From Dendrophyllia cribrosa (taxonomy: Eukaryota; Cnidaria; Anthozoa; Scleractinia; Dendrophylliidae): a stretch of 64,000 nt of DNA. A program made the translations under genes and the position numbers. This document shows positions 17,531-28,401 of this stretch, one piece after another (position 1 is the first letter of the stretch; each line of letters starts with the position of its first letter). The stretch covers positions 10,341,332 to 10,405,331 of the forward strand of contig JAJLRJ010000013.1 in NCBI GenBank assembly GCA_024195265.1, given 5' to 3'. The notes under the pieces were generated by a model that worked only from the letters and a program-made list of their open reading frames with translations, searched no databases and was not told the origin of the DNA.

Positions 17531-18015
17531 ATGATAATACCAAATTACGACGTTGAAGACGATGTGGTCTCGAACTTTAGACAGTTATATGATTTCATGC
17601 CCGATCGATCATTTCGGATGTTGGTTTGCGGCCCAAGTGGTTCGGGAAAAACAAATACACTTATGCATATGATTTACAATTTATTGTACTTTGATAAAAT
17701 ATACCTGTATGCGAAAAACTTAGAGCAGTCCAAGTACCAGAATCTTATGGATATGTTCCAGCCAATAAGTGATGAAGCTGGTTATAATGTTATTGAAGCA
17801 AGCAATGATCAAATTATTCCTGTAAATGATATTGATAGTGAAAGTCAGAAAATGGTAATATTCGACGATTTCGTATGTGATAAGAACCAGAAACCATTAA
17901 TAGACTACTTTATTCGAGGGAGACACAAAAACTGTAGTGTCATTTATCTTAGTCAAAGCTACTATAAGACACCAAAAGACATAAGATTGAACTGTTCACA
18001 TTTCTGTATATACGA
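17531..18015 (+). pseudogene. Packaging ATPase (FtsK/HerA, A32-like), 5' part
   Basis: Genome-packaging ATPase of the FtsK/HerA superfamily. Walker A is GPSGSGKT (residues 34-41). Walker B is MVIFDDFVCD (about 107-116). IRGRHKNCSVIYLSQSY carries the sensor-like segment with a terminal Gln. The frame starts at the ATG at 17531 after ATATAATATAA. It is cut at 18015, after codons for HFCIY, by the CACTA-like transposon; the 3' part resumes at 28220. Discounting the insertion and one copy of the CGA duplication joins both parts in one frame of about 210 codons. The motifs upstream of the break are intact, so the insertion is the only visible lesion. Confidence 0.93.
18013..18015. repeat. Left 3-bp target duplication (CGA) of the CACTA-like element
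   Basis: CGA at 18013-18015 matches CGA at 28220-28222, directly outside termini beginning CACAG. Three-base duplications and CAC termini are typical of CACTA/EnSpm elements. Confidence 0.75.
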
Positions 18016-18210
18016 CACAGGGTGAAATAAGGCGTTTCCGTCTCCGTTTTGATAACGGTTACTTAACGGAAACGTGGATTTCCGTAGGCGGAAATTCGAC
18101 TATCCGTTGCGGGAAACACGATTATACGTTACGTTTCAGTCGCTGCGGAGTCGCGGAAACGCATCACTTAAACTCATGTATCCGCAAGGTTTACGTCTTG
18201 CGTAATCCCC

Positions 18211-18600
18211 ATTAACCGTCATGTTTACGCACCTCGTAAATTCGGCGGAAACACAATTATCCGTAGGGTTTCCTGAATGTGGAAGTGCGGAAACTTTGAG
18301 AATTCGCTATTAACCGTCATGTTTACGCACCTCGTAAATTCGGTGGACACACAATTATCCATAGGGTTTCCTAAATGTGGAAGGGCGGAAACTTTGAGAA
18401 TTCGCTATTAACTGTCATGTTTACGCACCTCGTAAATTCGGCGGACACACAATTATCCATAGGGTTTCCTAAATGTGGAAGTGCGGAAACTTTGAGAATT
18501 CGCTATTAACCGTCATGTTTCGCACCTCCGCGTAAATTCGGTGGACACACAATTATCCATAGGGTTTCCTTAATGTGGAAACTTGAAGAATTTGAAAACC
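18211..18600. repeat. Four direct repeats of about 98 bp
   Basis: Units start at 18211, 18309, 18407 and 18504 with ATTAACCGTCATGTTTACGC (or one-base variants). Each contains ACACAATTATCC and GCGGAAACTTTGAGAATTCG. The last unit is shorter and diverged. They extend the subterminal motif zone of the CACTA-like element. Confidence 0.85.
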
Positions 18601-19533
18601 GCACTCTTAAACACGGCGGACACACAATTAACATTATTTCGTGAATGAAATATAAAGTTGAAAATGGTTTGAGATCGGATAATCATTTCCTCTTACGTTG
18701 TAGACAATTAAACTAGCACTTTTGAAATGTGGACGTTCATCGAGAATACCGCGCGATCGGTTCATGCTTCTTAGGCAACACAAAAATGCATGAACAGAAA
18801 TTTGTAACGTGGATAGACACAGTTGCAATCGAGTTTATTGTGTTGTGAAACTTCTTCAGACCTACAACACCTTCATTGAGAGTGGATTTCGTTTTATTTC
18901 CACCATTAAAGAGAAAGTTATCACAATATATGATAATTTCAAAATATGGTATATTTTTCTTAAACTCTGACGTAAAAAATGTCATAATATAATTCTTTAA
19001 ATTTTCATATAAATATACTTTTTCATTTACACTTGATTAGGAAATAATTCACAATAAATAAATAAAATTTTCAATAAAAAAAGTGCTTTTATTCCCTTAT
19101 AATTTAAAATGTTGAGTTCCCAGCAACAACAAAAACATCAAACAACAATTTGCAACTGGTAATGATGCAATGTTCTTATAGCAATAAATGCTATCAGCTT
19201 TATAAAGGCAGTGTGAAATAGAAATTTGAAAGGGGCATGTCTCAGCATCACATATTTCTTCTCTTTCCTTTTTGCCAAATCGCTTTTTAACCTGTCAAGT
19301 TTGCATGTGGCATCATATTCCGACTTTTGAATCGAGTCTTGTTTTTAATCCGTAGAGCGGATAATTGAAACAATCAATAAAATTAAATTTGCATTCATAT
19401 ACTTCATCAATTATTTAAATTTTGTACGGGGACAATGCAAAACAAAAACAAAAACTAACGCATGCGGAAAACCGTGAACATGTTTCTTTAAGAGGCACTT
19501 TATCATTACTATGGAAAATCAATAAATATTTAA
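18601..19533. other. Interior of the CACTA-like element, no gene seen
   Basis: A/T-rich sequence without a convincing coding frame. The longest open frames (about 64-82 codons, minus strand, 18634-18985) overlap each other and show no recognisable domain. Confidence 0.5.
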
Positions 19534-21389
19534 AGTGCCTATGAAATGAATTTTTTTTCTTCGTTTTTCATTAGTTTATTATGTCCAAAGAACGAAAACA
19601 ATAATCATTTCCCGAGGAAAAGAAAGAAAATCGGTTTTTTAGCCCCTCGAAGATGCGTCACTTCGGTTGAAAAGTGGTTCCAATTTTTGGAGAGCCTGGG
19701 GGCGAGTGGGCGTGCGTGATGACGTAAATTACGTAAATAGTATGACACATTGGTTTGTTTACGCTATAATTCCCTTGGAATCCTTTAGCGTGATGTCATT
19801 TTGCCAACGTTTTTGGCTGTACAAATGTCAGACAGCGCCTAATTTGTTTCTTTACAGTCCTCTGAAGGTGAAGAGGATCAGTTTCGGATCACTCTTGATC
19901 AACTGAAATGATCGTGTCCACTGTAGTTTTGTCGTAGCGAGACGAACCGACTGTGCCGCTTGAGCGAAGGAAGTGAACATGAAGAAGACGGACTTTGATC
20001 ATTTAGATTATTGAACGTGAAAGGTATACATTTCAGTAGCACAGCGTCTCAGTGGTTCGCCAGTTGAGTTGTAAGCTTATTGAACGCAGAGGCGTTTTTG
20101 TTATTTCTTTTTGGTGGCTCGTAGTACAAACAATCATGATATTAGCGCATTAGCGACTCGGCCGGTCTTCTCTGAAGTTCACTTATCGCGCGTGGAGGTT
20201 ATGAACTTATTTTATCGGCTTGGCAATTCGCTCGTCTACTTAAAGTTCTTTTTTCAATGCGAAGGATATGTCTTGGCGGCTTGCTAGTTGAAAGTTTCTA
20301 AATTATACTGATAAGTTATGCATATCCGAGGTGGTGTTTTTCAGGCGGCTTGCTGAATTGAATGTGAATGGTGTATTTTTAGCGGCAAGGTGCCTTGATA
20401 GCGTATTTTTTTTTTATTTATTCAAAATGTTTGAACTCAAGTATATACGTAATAATTATGCTTCTTAGTTCAGTGTCTTGCCAGCGATTGATCGTTTCTG
20501 GAAATTTTAACCACTTGGCGGCTTGTAAGTGAGTTCAAAGTATCGTGTTTACATTTATGTCTGATTTATATTTCATTGTATAAAAATTGATCTGATCGAA
20601 CACGCAATGATTCAGCGATGTATTTTGTTTCGAATAGTCTTACGCATTTGTACGTGTAGATTTTTGATAGATGTTCCGTAGAATAGACGCCTTCCAGTGA
20701 ACACTTGCGTCGCTGCACTTTGAATTTTATAATTCGGAATACCGTATAAACATTTATATTACTCGCCAATCAGTGCCGATCGAGTCACTATATTTTGGTA
20801 GGCCTCACTGACTTCGACGGCTCTCCAGTCGAGCCCAGGCTTGAAGGAACTTCCAAACAGGATATGGATTGGAAAAATTATGCTTGATTAAACGGCCTCA
20901 CCGGCCGGAATGTTATTTTCTTTTGCAAAATAATATTAATCTTAACAGTACGCGCTTTCATTGAAAACAACATCGTTTGACGTACCCTTTCCGATGTCGA
21001 CGAACAAATTTCGTGTATTTCGCCGGCCTATTTTCCTCTGGAGCAAAATAAAGCTTTGTTACACCCTCTGTTATCGAAGAATTCTAATATCTCGTATGTT
21101 TGAGGCCGCTCGTCACATAATATTGGTCCACCTCTAGCGACGTCTCTTGTCAGCTCTCTTGTTCTCTATATTCCCGCAGCAGTTTGTACAACTATTTACG
21201 TCACAGTGTAATATGACACTGGTTTTGGCCGCGCACAAATTGGAGCCACTTTTTAGTGCCAACAACCTAACTTTGAGACCATAAAAAAAGCATTTCGCAT
21301 CGTCCCTAACACTTTAAACCTTTTATTCCAAGGTCTAAAAAGGTGAAACTTTCGATACATCAAAAAATAAATTTCATTTCATAGGCACT
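19534..21389. mobile_element. TTAA-flanked nonautonomous element
   Basis: Both ends read AGTGCCTATGAAATGAA (inverted), with TTAA at 19530-19533 and 21390-21393. The inverted similarity runs about 25-30 bases. TTAA duplications are made by piggyBac- and Kolobok-type transposases, among others. No transposase is seen. The 1.86-kb interior is unlike its surroundings but has no convincing ORF. Because the surrounding bases are TTTAAA on both sides, the exact boundary is ambiguous by one base. Confidence 0.65.
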
Positions 21390-21409
21390 TTAAACTGTCT
21401 TTCAGCCAG

Positions 21410-21743
21410 TCATCCTCCCCAAGAGGGACAGTTTTTAGGGAGTGGTCTGTCCGACATGTTTTGGTCAGCTACTCTTGAAATTTTAGTGGCTGTTCTTTTT
21501 TGCCTCTTGTTCACGTGAGCCTGATAAGTGGCATCCAGGACAGCCTTGATGGTCCTTAATTTCGTTCTCTCCCACTTAAGCGGCTTGACGTGCCTTGGTG
21601 GCGGCCCAGTTATTCCCTCCTCCTCTCCTTCACTTTCTTCGGAGGACAAAAAATCGACAGCATTGTCAAGTGCTAGCAATGCTGTAATTTTTTCTTTGTC
21701 CTGTGGAGGTATTTGACTTTTCCACCATTTCTTTTCGAAATAT
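21410..21743 (-). CDS. Candidate terminal exon of an unknown protein carried by the CACTA-like element
   Basis: An open frame of about 110 codons. It has WWKSQIPPQDKEKITALL, LDNAVDFLSSEESEGEEEG, then PPPRHVKPLKWERTKLRTIK, a basic helix, and RPLPKNCPSWGG before the stop. Composition (acidic Ser/Glu block followed by a basic block) suggests a real nuclear protein segment rather than chance. Upstream on the same strand is a good acceptor (TTTTTCTTGGTCTTCAG, about 21744-21760), but direct splicing there meets a stop in this frame, so the exon start is uncertain. Candidate upstream exons lie at about 24187-24287 and 27391-27424. It may be a second transposon protein or captured host coding sequence. 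Confidence 0.45.
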
Positions 21744-21760
21744 CAGTTTCTGAAGACCAA

Positions 21761-23280
21761 GAAAAATGGATTAAAAGCTGGGTACTGTTGCACAACAAAT
21801 TACACACAACTTACAAAGATTTTGTTGCATAAAATTACATTTTGACAATCTGAGCGAAAGTCATTTCCAGAGCAACGTGAATTGGAAAACCATCAGTTGA
21901 TGGTATTGTGTGGCTTTTGTTGTCATTATTCAGTTTTGCCATGATTATTTTGGCTGCCAAGACTCGTACCAGTGACAGTGTCTCTATTAATGTTAGTGTT
22001 AAAGTCTGATGTTATTGGTTGTGAGAATTCCATGTATGCTGTGCATATGTATGCTGATAGAAATCCATATATTTGTCATTGCAACTAATTAACTATCCAT
22101 GTCTCATTTTCTTATCTATTGTTATTAATTTTCTTGGTGAGCTTTTGTCACTGTTCTGCATTTAGCAACCTGCCACAATTAACTCCAGATATGTGCAGGT
22201 TGCTATGACATTTTGTTTTCTTATCCAAGAAAATAGTTGTTGCTAATAAGACATAGATCAAAATGTACAGAATACCGGTACACACCTTATTGCAATAACA
22301 TTGTCATATAAAAATGAAAAATGAAAAAAGCTAAATAGGAATTAAGGAGCAAAATCATCATAGCTTGCAACACACATTTCGAACACGTTTCCCAAAAAAC
22401 TGCGAAGGGTATTTAGAAACTTACAAGTAAGTTTAACTGAGGAGTGGGTGGCAACACCTACGAAACAAGTTTGTATTAAACTTATGGTCATCAAAGTTGA
22501 GTGATTTTCCTTCTTGGATTATGTATACTGTATATATATATACATGTATATACAATGTACATATATTGTTTTAAATAATATACTTAATGCATTTTCTTAA
22601 AACTGTTAATTATTGACTTGGGCATTTACAGAGGTATTGTAAAGTGATGTGAACATTTAACGATAATCGGTATTTAAAATTAATAAAGGTGTCATTACTA
22701 CATGTATCATGCCGATAGCTTACCCTTTTCACTCTCGTCAACGTCTTGTCATGATTCTATGCTGCTTTAGTTTTCCATTTTTTCTCTAATACATTGTATC
22801 ATCATCCTGTGTGCTCCGCCAGTACTGACAAATAGCCCCTGAAAAAAGGAAATGTAATAAATGTACAGTGTACATCAATATTTGGTGAGTATACATGTAG
22901 GTACATGTAAACTCTGCCAAAAATGGTAACTAACTAAACAACAAAATCTGAACATATTAGTATTTTCATGCACTCACACCCAAATTTATGCTGTATTTAC
23001 TTGAATGAGTGCAAATTTCACATTTCTTTTGTTTACTTTGTGGTGTACTGCTTACTCGAGAGGTGTTATTTCAACTTGTTTGAGCCTTTTATCAATAGAT
23101 TATCCAAATTTATGGTAAAACATGGACCTTTCCTTAAAATAAAAATGACTGTTTTCTTTAAAAGTACATGTAAGAACAAAAAGAACAGTTATTCATGCAC
23201 AAGGATAAATTTCCAGTTTGTTTAAAGCAAAATGTACAATGTTATTACAGGTATTTACATTTTACTTTGACACAGTGATT
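21761..23280. other. Interior of the CACTA-like element, no gene seen
   Basis: A/T-rich with short ATATATACATGTA tracts near 22530-22560. No reliable coding frame. An 85-codon open frame at 22968-23225 has no motif. Confidence 0.5.
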
Positions 23281-23287
23281 TAAGAAT

Positions 23288-23572
23288 TACCATTATTATA
23301 TAAACACCAATGAAATACCAGGTGAGCTTTCGCACGTAAACATCATATCTTCACACGTGAAAAGATCACCGTTCTACTTTAGGACTACAAAAAAATATAT
23401 TAAAGTGAAATGGTTTGATTTCATTGGTGTTTATATAATAAACAGAACATTACATGTACATGGCCGCTTGAAGATACAAAATTTCTCTTCACATGTTGAA
23501 AAATATTTCACTCATTCGCGCATTTTCAACACTCGGAGAGAAATTTCGTATCTTCGTGCGGCCATGTAATAT
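23288..23572. repeat. Two adjacent long inverted repeats (hairpin-forming)
   Basis: ATTATATAAACACCAATGAAAT near 23296 is mirrored at about 23420-23441. Next to it, ACATGGCCGC-GAAGATAC near 23458 is mirrored by GTATCTTCGTGCGGCCATGT near 23550-23569 with arms over 40 bases. This is MITE-like structure with no coding content. Confidence 0.65.
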
Positions 23573-24186
23573 CCTCTATATCTTGAATTCAAGTAATTTT
23601 ATTCAGTGTCACACTGTTACTTTGAGGTGCAGCACTAATTCAAGATAATATACAGTTGTCTGTAGTATCAGTGATGTGGTGATACAGTGTACTACATGTA
23701 CAGGATTGCAAAACGTTAAAACAGTTGAACCTACATTAATTTTACAAGCCACACTTAGGACATGTTAACTAAAAATACTTTGTGGGCATGGTCAAATACA
23801 TTAGAGTACATTAATGTCTACATGTAGAAAGCACTTAAATGTAAAACAGTGGTGAATGCAATACATGCAGTAATGATCAATAACAACTCTGTAGTGTAGA
23901 GTCAATAAATCTTTTTCAAGTTTGGCATTTTAATACAGGTACATGTAAAATTAACAAAGACATGCAAACAAGGGACTGTCAAAGCATGGCTGTGACCACT
24001 GAATAGAGGTGACTGTTTAATACACTCAGGCAGCAGATACAAAATTTGCATGGGCTAAAATACAGCGTATGGAACTGGCCACTTAAATTAAATAGAGGGT
24101 GGCAACCTAATACAATCACTAAAATAGGTTGTAATGTACTTGGAGTGTAAACTCTGTATCCTGATCACCAGGAAATCCATACATAC

Positions 24187-24287
24187 CTTTAATCTCAGCC
24201 TTGAACCATTTCTGTTTTCCAAAAGTTCCTCTGACTTCTTTCACTAAGATTTCCTCCACCTTCTTATTGCTTTCATGGTCATACATG
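24187..24287 (-). other. Candidate internal exon on the minus strand
   Basis: Reads YMYDHESNKKVEEILVKEV and RGTFGKQKWFKAEIK with no stop. It is followed by a donor GTATGT and preceded by an AG. The sequence is protein-like (charged helix) but short. It is on the same strand as, and upstream of, the ORF at 21410-21743. Confidence 0.4.
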
Positions 24288-24439
24288 TACCTCAAATGGT
24301 TAAAGAAAACGATGTGTCAAATAAGATATTATTTCACTTGTCAGGTGTTACTGTATCTTTTAACCGAGATTTATTATTTTCACTTCTGTGAATGGTTTTC
24401 TTTAAAGTTCATGTAATATTGTTGAAACAGAATAGCAAT

Positions 24440-26745
24440 GAAAGGCAATTACACTTGTGTCAATAAACATTGTTAGGTTTATCAACATATTTTCTAAGAA
24501 ATCCTATTAAAATTTGCAACTCGATAGCAATCGTTGTCAGTTTTATTGTAGTCTCCTTCACAATGGATTTTAGAAAAAATCAAAGATCATTGACACAAGC
24601 GCCATTTTTTCCACTCAGAGATGGATAAACAACATTGGCACTGCCCACTCAAAGATGGACGGCCGTTACTTGTGTCAATAAACGTTGTTAGGTTTATCAA
24701 AATATTTTCTAACGACATCCTACTCAAATTCGCAACTCGATATAGCAATCATTGTCGGTTTTGTTGTTGTCTCTTTCGCGACGGATTTGAGAAAAATCAA
24801 AGATCATTGACACAAGCGCCATTTTTTCCACTCAAAGATGGATAAACAACATTGGCACTGTCCACTCAAAGATGGACGGCCGTTACTTGTGTCAATGAAC
24901 GTTGTTAGGTTTATCAAAATATTTTCTAACGACATCCTACTCAAATTCGCAACTCGATATAGCAATCATTGTCGGTTTTGTTGTTGTCTCTTTCATGACG
25001 GATTTTAGAAAAATCAAAGATCATTGACACAAGTGCCATTTTTTCCACTCAGAGATGGATAAACAACATTGGCACTGTCCACTCAAAGATGGACGGCCGT
25101 TACTTGTGTCAATGAACATTGTTAGGTTTATCAAAATATTTTCTAACAACATCCTACTCAAATTCGCAACTCGATATACATGTAGCAATCATTGTCGGTT
25201 TTGTTGTTGTCTCTTTCGCGACGGATTTGAGAAAAATCAAAGATCATTGACACAAGCGCCATTTTTTCCAATCAGAGATGGATAAACAACATTGGCACTG
25301 TCCACTCAAAGATGGACGGCCGTTACTTGTGTCAATGAACGTTGTTAGGTTTATCAAAATATTTTCTAACGACATCCTACTAAAATTTCGCAACTCGATA
25401 TAGCAATCATTGTCGGTTTTATTGTTGTCTCTTTCGCGACGGATTTGAGAAAAATCAAAGATCATTGACACAAGCGCCATTTTTTCCAATCAGAGATGGA
25501 TAAACAACATTGGCACTGTCCACTCAAAGATGGACGGCCGTTACTTGTGTCAATGAACATTGTTACATGTAGGTTTATCAAAATATTTTCTAACGACATC
25601 CTACTCAAATTCGCAACTCGATATAGCAATCATTGTCGGTTTTGTTGTTGTCTCTTTCGCGACGGATTTGAGAAAAATCAAAGATCATTGACACAAGCGC
25701 CATTTTTTCCACTCAGAGATGGATAAACAACATTGGCACTGTCCACTCAAAGATGGACGGCCGTTACTTGTGTCAATGAACGTTGTGTTGTTTATCAAAA
25801 TATTTTCTAACGACATCCTACTAAAATTCGCAACTCGATATAGCAATCATTGTCGGTTTTATTGTTGTCTCTTTCGCGACGGATTTGAGAAAAATCAAAG
25901 ATCATTGACACAAGCGCCATTTTTTCCACTCAGAGATGGATAAACAACATTGGCACTGTCCACTCATAGATGGACGGCCGTTACTTGTGTCAATGAACAT
26001 TGTTAGGTTTATCAAAATATTTTCTAACGACATCCTACTAAAATTCGCAACTCGATATAGCAATCATTGTCGGTTTTGTTGTTGTCTCTTTCGCGACGGA
26101 TTTTAGAAAAATCAAAGATCATTGACACAAGCGCTATTTTTTCCACTCAGAGATGGATAAACAACATTGGCACTGTCCACTCAAAGATGGACGGCCATTA
26201 CTTGTGTCAATGAACGTTGTTAGGTTTATCAAAATATTTTCTAACGACATCCTACTCAAATTCGCAACTCGATATAGCAATCATTGTCGGTTTTGTTGTT
26301 GTCTCTTTCGCGACGGATTTGAGAAAAATCAAAGATCATTGACACAAGCGCCATTTTTTCCACTCAAAGATGAATAAACAACATTGGCACTGTCCACTCA
26401 AAGATGGACGGCCGTTACTTGTGTCAATGAACGTTGTGTTGTTTATCAAAATATTTTTTAACGACATCCTACTAAAATTCGCAACTCGATATAGCAATCA
26501 TTGTCGGTTTTATTGTTGTCTCTTTCGCGACGGATTTGAGAAAAATCAAAGATCATTGACACAAGCGCCATTTTTTCCACTCAGAGATGGATAAACAACA
26601 TTGGCACTGTCCACTCATAGATGGACGGCCGTTACTTGTGTCAATGAACATTGTTAGGTTTATCAAAATATTTTCTAACGACATCCTACTAAAATTCGCA
26701 ACTCGATATAGCAATCATTGTCGGTTTTGTTGTCTCCTTCGCATA
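24440..26745. repeat. Tandem array of about 10 units of about 217 bp
   Basis: Unit landmarks GAGATGGATAAACAACATTG recur at about 24620, 24837, 25054, 25277, 25495, 25718, 25935, 26152, 26369 and 26586. Small insertions such as ACATGTA change some units. Each unit holds TTGACACAAG and, about 85 bases on, its reverse complement CTTGTGTCAA, so each could fold into a hairpin. High unit identity suggests recent expansion. It lies between the candidate exons of the CACTA-like element. Confidence 0.92.
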
Positions 26746-28015
26746 ATACATACAACATTCAGTACTTAAAACTGACTTATTTTGAGACAAAAATACTTAT
26801 TATGTATAGTGAAAGTAACTGAAACTCATTTGCAATGACCTGTATTTGTGAAAGTTGCTTGGTTTATCAAAAAGAAAAATACTAGACTGTATCATTTAAG
26901 ATCTACATTGTAAGATCACCAAATGAGATACATGTAAACATCCTTCCTTCTGCTCAAATGTGAATAAACGGTTTTGAAATTATGATAATGAATGTAAGCT
27001 TACAGTGTACAGTGTATGTCAGAAATAAAAAAATACATGGAAAGCATTCAATACATAAAATTACTGTACATAAAAAGCATTCAATACTCCTTTACACGTA
27101 CTAACTCTATGAACAGCGTCATAAAGAACTGTTTGTAGTGTGCATTTACTGTTCCAGCCTCCAGAACAAAATGGTGAATTTCAACACGAATCAAGCTACA
27201 GCTGTAGGGAGGTTTGAGCCTATAGCCGGAGTAGAAAAGGCATTAAAACACGCTAAACGCTCGCGGCTTACAAATCATTTGTTGTTTCTGATTTAAATAA
27301 ACTACATGTACACGAGGAAGCATAAAAAGTGTAGGCGAGCATGTTTTAAAATAGCAAATGAAACAAATTTACAAACACATCGAACCTACCTTTGCAGCAA
27401 CATCTTCGATCACTGGCGGCCATAATGAAAATATGACTCCAAAAGCTGATGAAATGGAAGAAAAATATGCATATCCAGCGCAGATACGTTGAAACAATGT
27501 TATAAGGTGACAAACTGAGCTTATAAAGCGAGACGATAACTTTCTAATCCCTTCAAATGCTTCAGATTAAACTAAATGTACAGACTCGAGCTCGAAGGTT
27601 CGCCGTTGAAAAGTGAAAAGAGCGCCAATAACTCGAACAGCCCGCCGGGAAGAACTCTATTTGCGCATGACTAAACCGCACTCAACCTCTCCCGGCCACA
27701 GTGTGGCACTCTTTTTTTATACTCCACAGACATGCATGTGAAGCAAACTTACGATTAATTGGCCCTAGTTTGTTTAGCCGGAAACATCATTTCGCCGTGA
27801 TAATGGCAAATTAGCAGTAAATAAAAATTTGCCCGAATAAAAAATTCTGTTACGTACAGCGCAACATCAACACAATTCTGTTTATACATCAGACCAGGAA
27901 CCTATTACTCAGACCTCAGATCTCGAACCAACAACGGTAAGACTTCAGATTGAAAATTGTAGTTTGGGCCGGCCTGGAGTTTTTGTAAAATGTACGATAT
28001 AAAACAATAGGAATC
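26746..28015. other. Right interior of the CACTA-like element
   Basis: No long ORF. Near 27391-27424 the minus strand reads ATGGCCGCCAGTGATCGAAG and on to a donor GTAGGT, a possible first exon (MAASDRRCCCK) for the gene whose later exons may be at 24187-24287 and 21410-21743. The region upstream (27550-27720) is relatively G/C-rich and could hold its promoter. Confidence 0.35.
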
Positions 28016-28219
28016 AGTTAGGAATACGCGGACTTAAACACTACGGAAACGGATGTTTTTGTGTCCGTGATCGGAAACCCTGCGGAAACGCGTAGAGAAT
28101 GAATAAATTTCTTGTTACGTGTTTCCCGTTGTATCCGCGCCGCGGAAACGCGACTGAAACTCACAGTTTCTCGTTCCGTAACATTTCCGAGTTACGGAAA
28201 CTCCTTATTTCACCCTGTG

Positions 28220-28373
28220 CGAATTCCCAAGTACCAATGAGAGGAGTCTAATTTGCCGTGAAAACAGTATTCCAAAAGAATTATATGAGAAAGCAACTAA
28301 AGAACCATTTTCATTCATATATATTGATAAACCAAAGAAATTCACAACCAAGAATTTCAATGAAAAAATATAA
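28220..28373 (+). pseudogene. Packaging ATPase, 3' part
   Basis: This continues the ATPase after the CACTA-like element. The duplicated CGA starts the segment, and the frame then encodes a C-terminal tail of about 50 residues with FSFIYIDKPKKFTT, ending at TAA 28371-28373. Such a basic C-terminal tail is usual for A32-like packaging ATPases. Its downstream neighbour, the fibre-like gene, starts 28 bases later on the same strand. Confidence 0.85.
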
Positions 28374-28401
28374 AACAAAGTAATATAATGTTATTATATA
28401 A

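Larger units (their letters stand above)
18016..28219. mobile_element. CACTA/EnSpm-like transposon, 10.2 kb, no recognisable transposase
   Basis: The left end CACAGGGTGAAATAAGG and the right end (reverse complement with one or two differences) are flanked by CGA. About 150-200 bases at each end carry many short GCGGAAAC-type motifs in both orientations (18035-18180; 28045-28205). These are the subterminal repeats that CACTA transposases bind. The interior holds a 4x98-bp repeat, a TTAA-flanked element, a 217-bp tandem array and candidate exons on the minus strand. No DDE transposase frame was recognised, so it is probably nonautonomous. The superfamily is inferred from termini, duplication length and subterminal motifs. 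Confidence 0.8.

Noticed and set aside
24621..26769. A family of near-identical 74-codon ORFs (MDKQHWHCPLKDG...)
   Set aside because: They are the translation of the 217-bp tandem repeat. Each is closed by a stop in every unit, the unit length is not a multiple of three, and there is no splice or promoter context.
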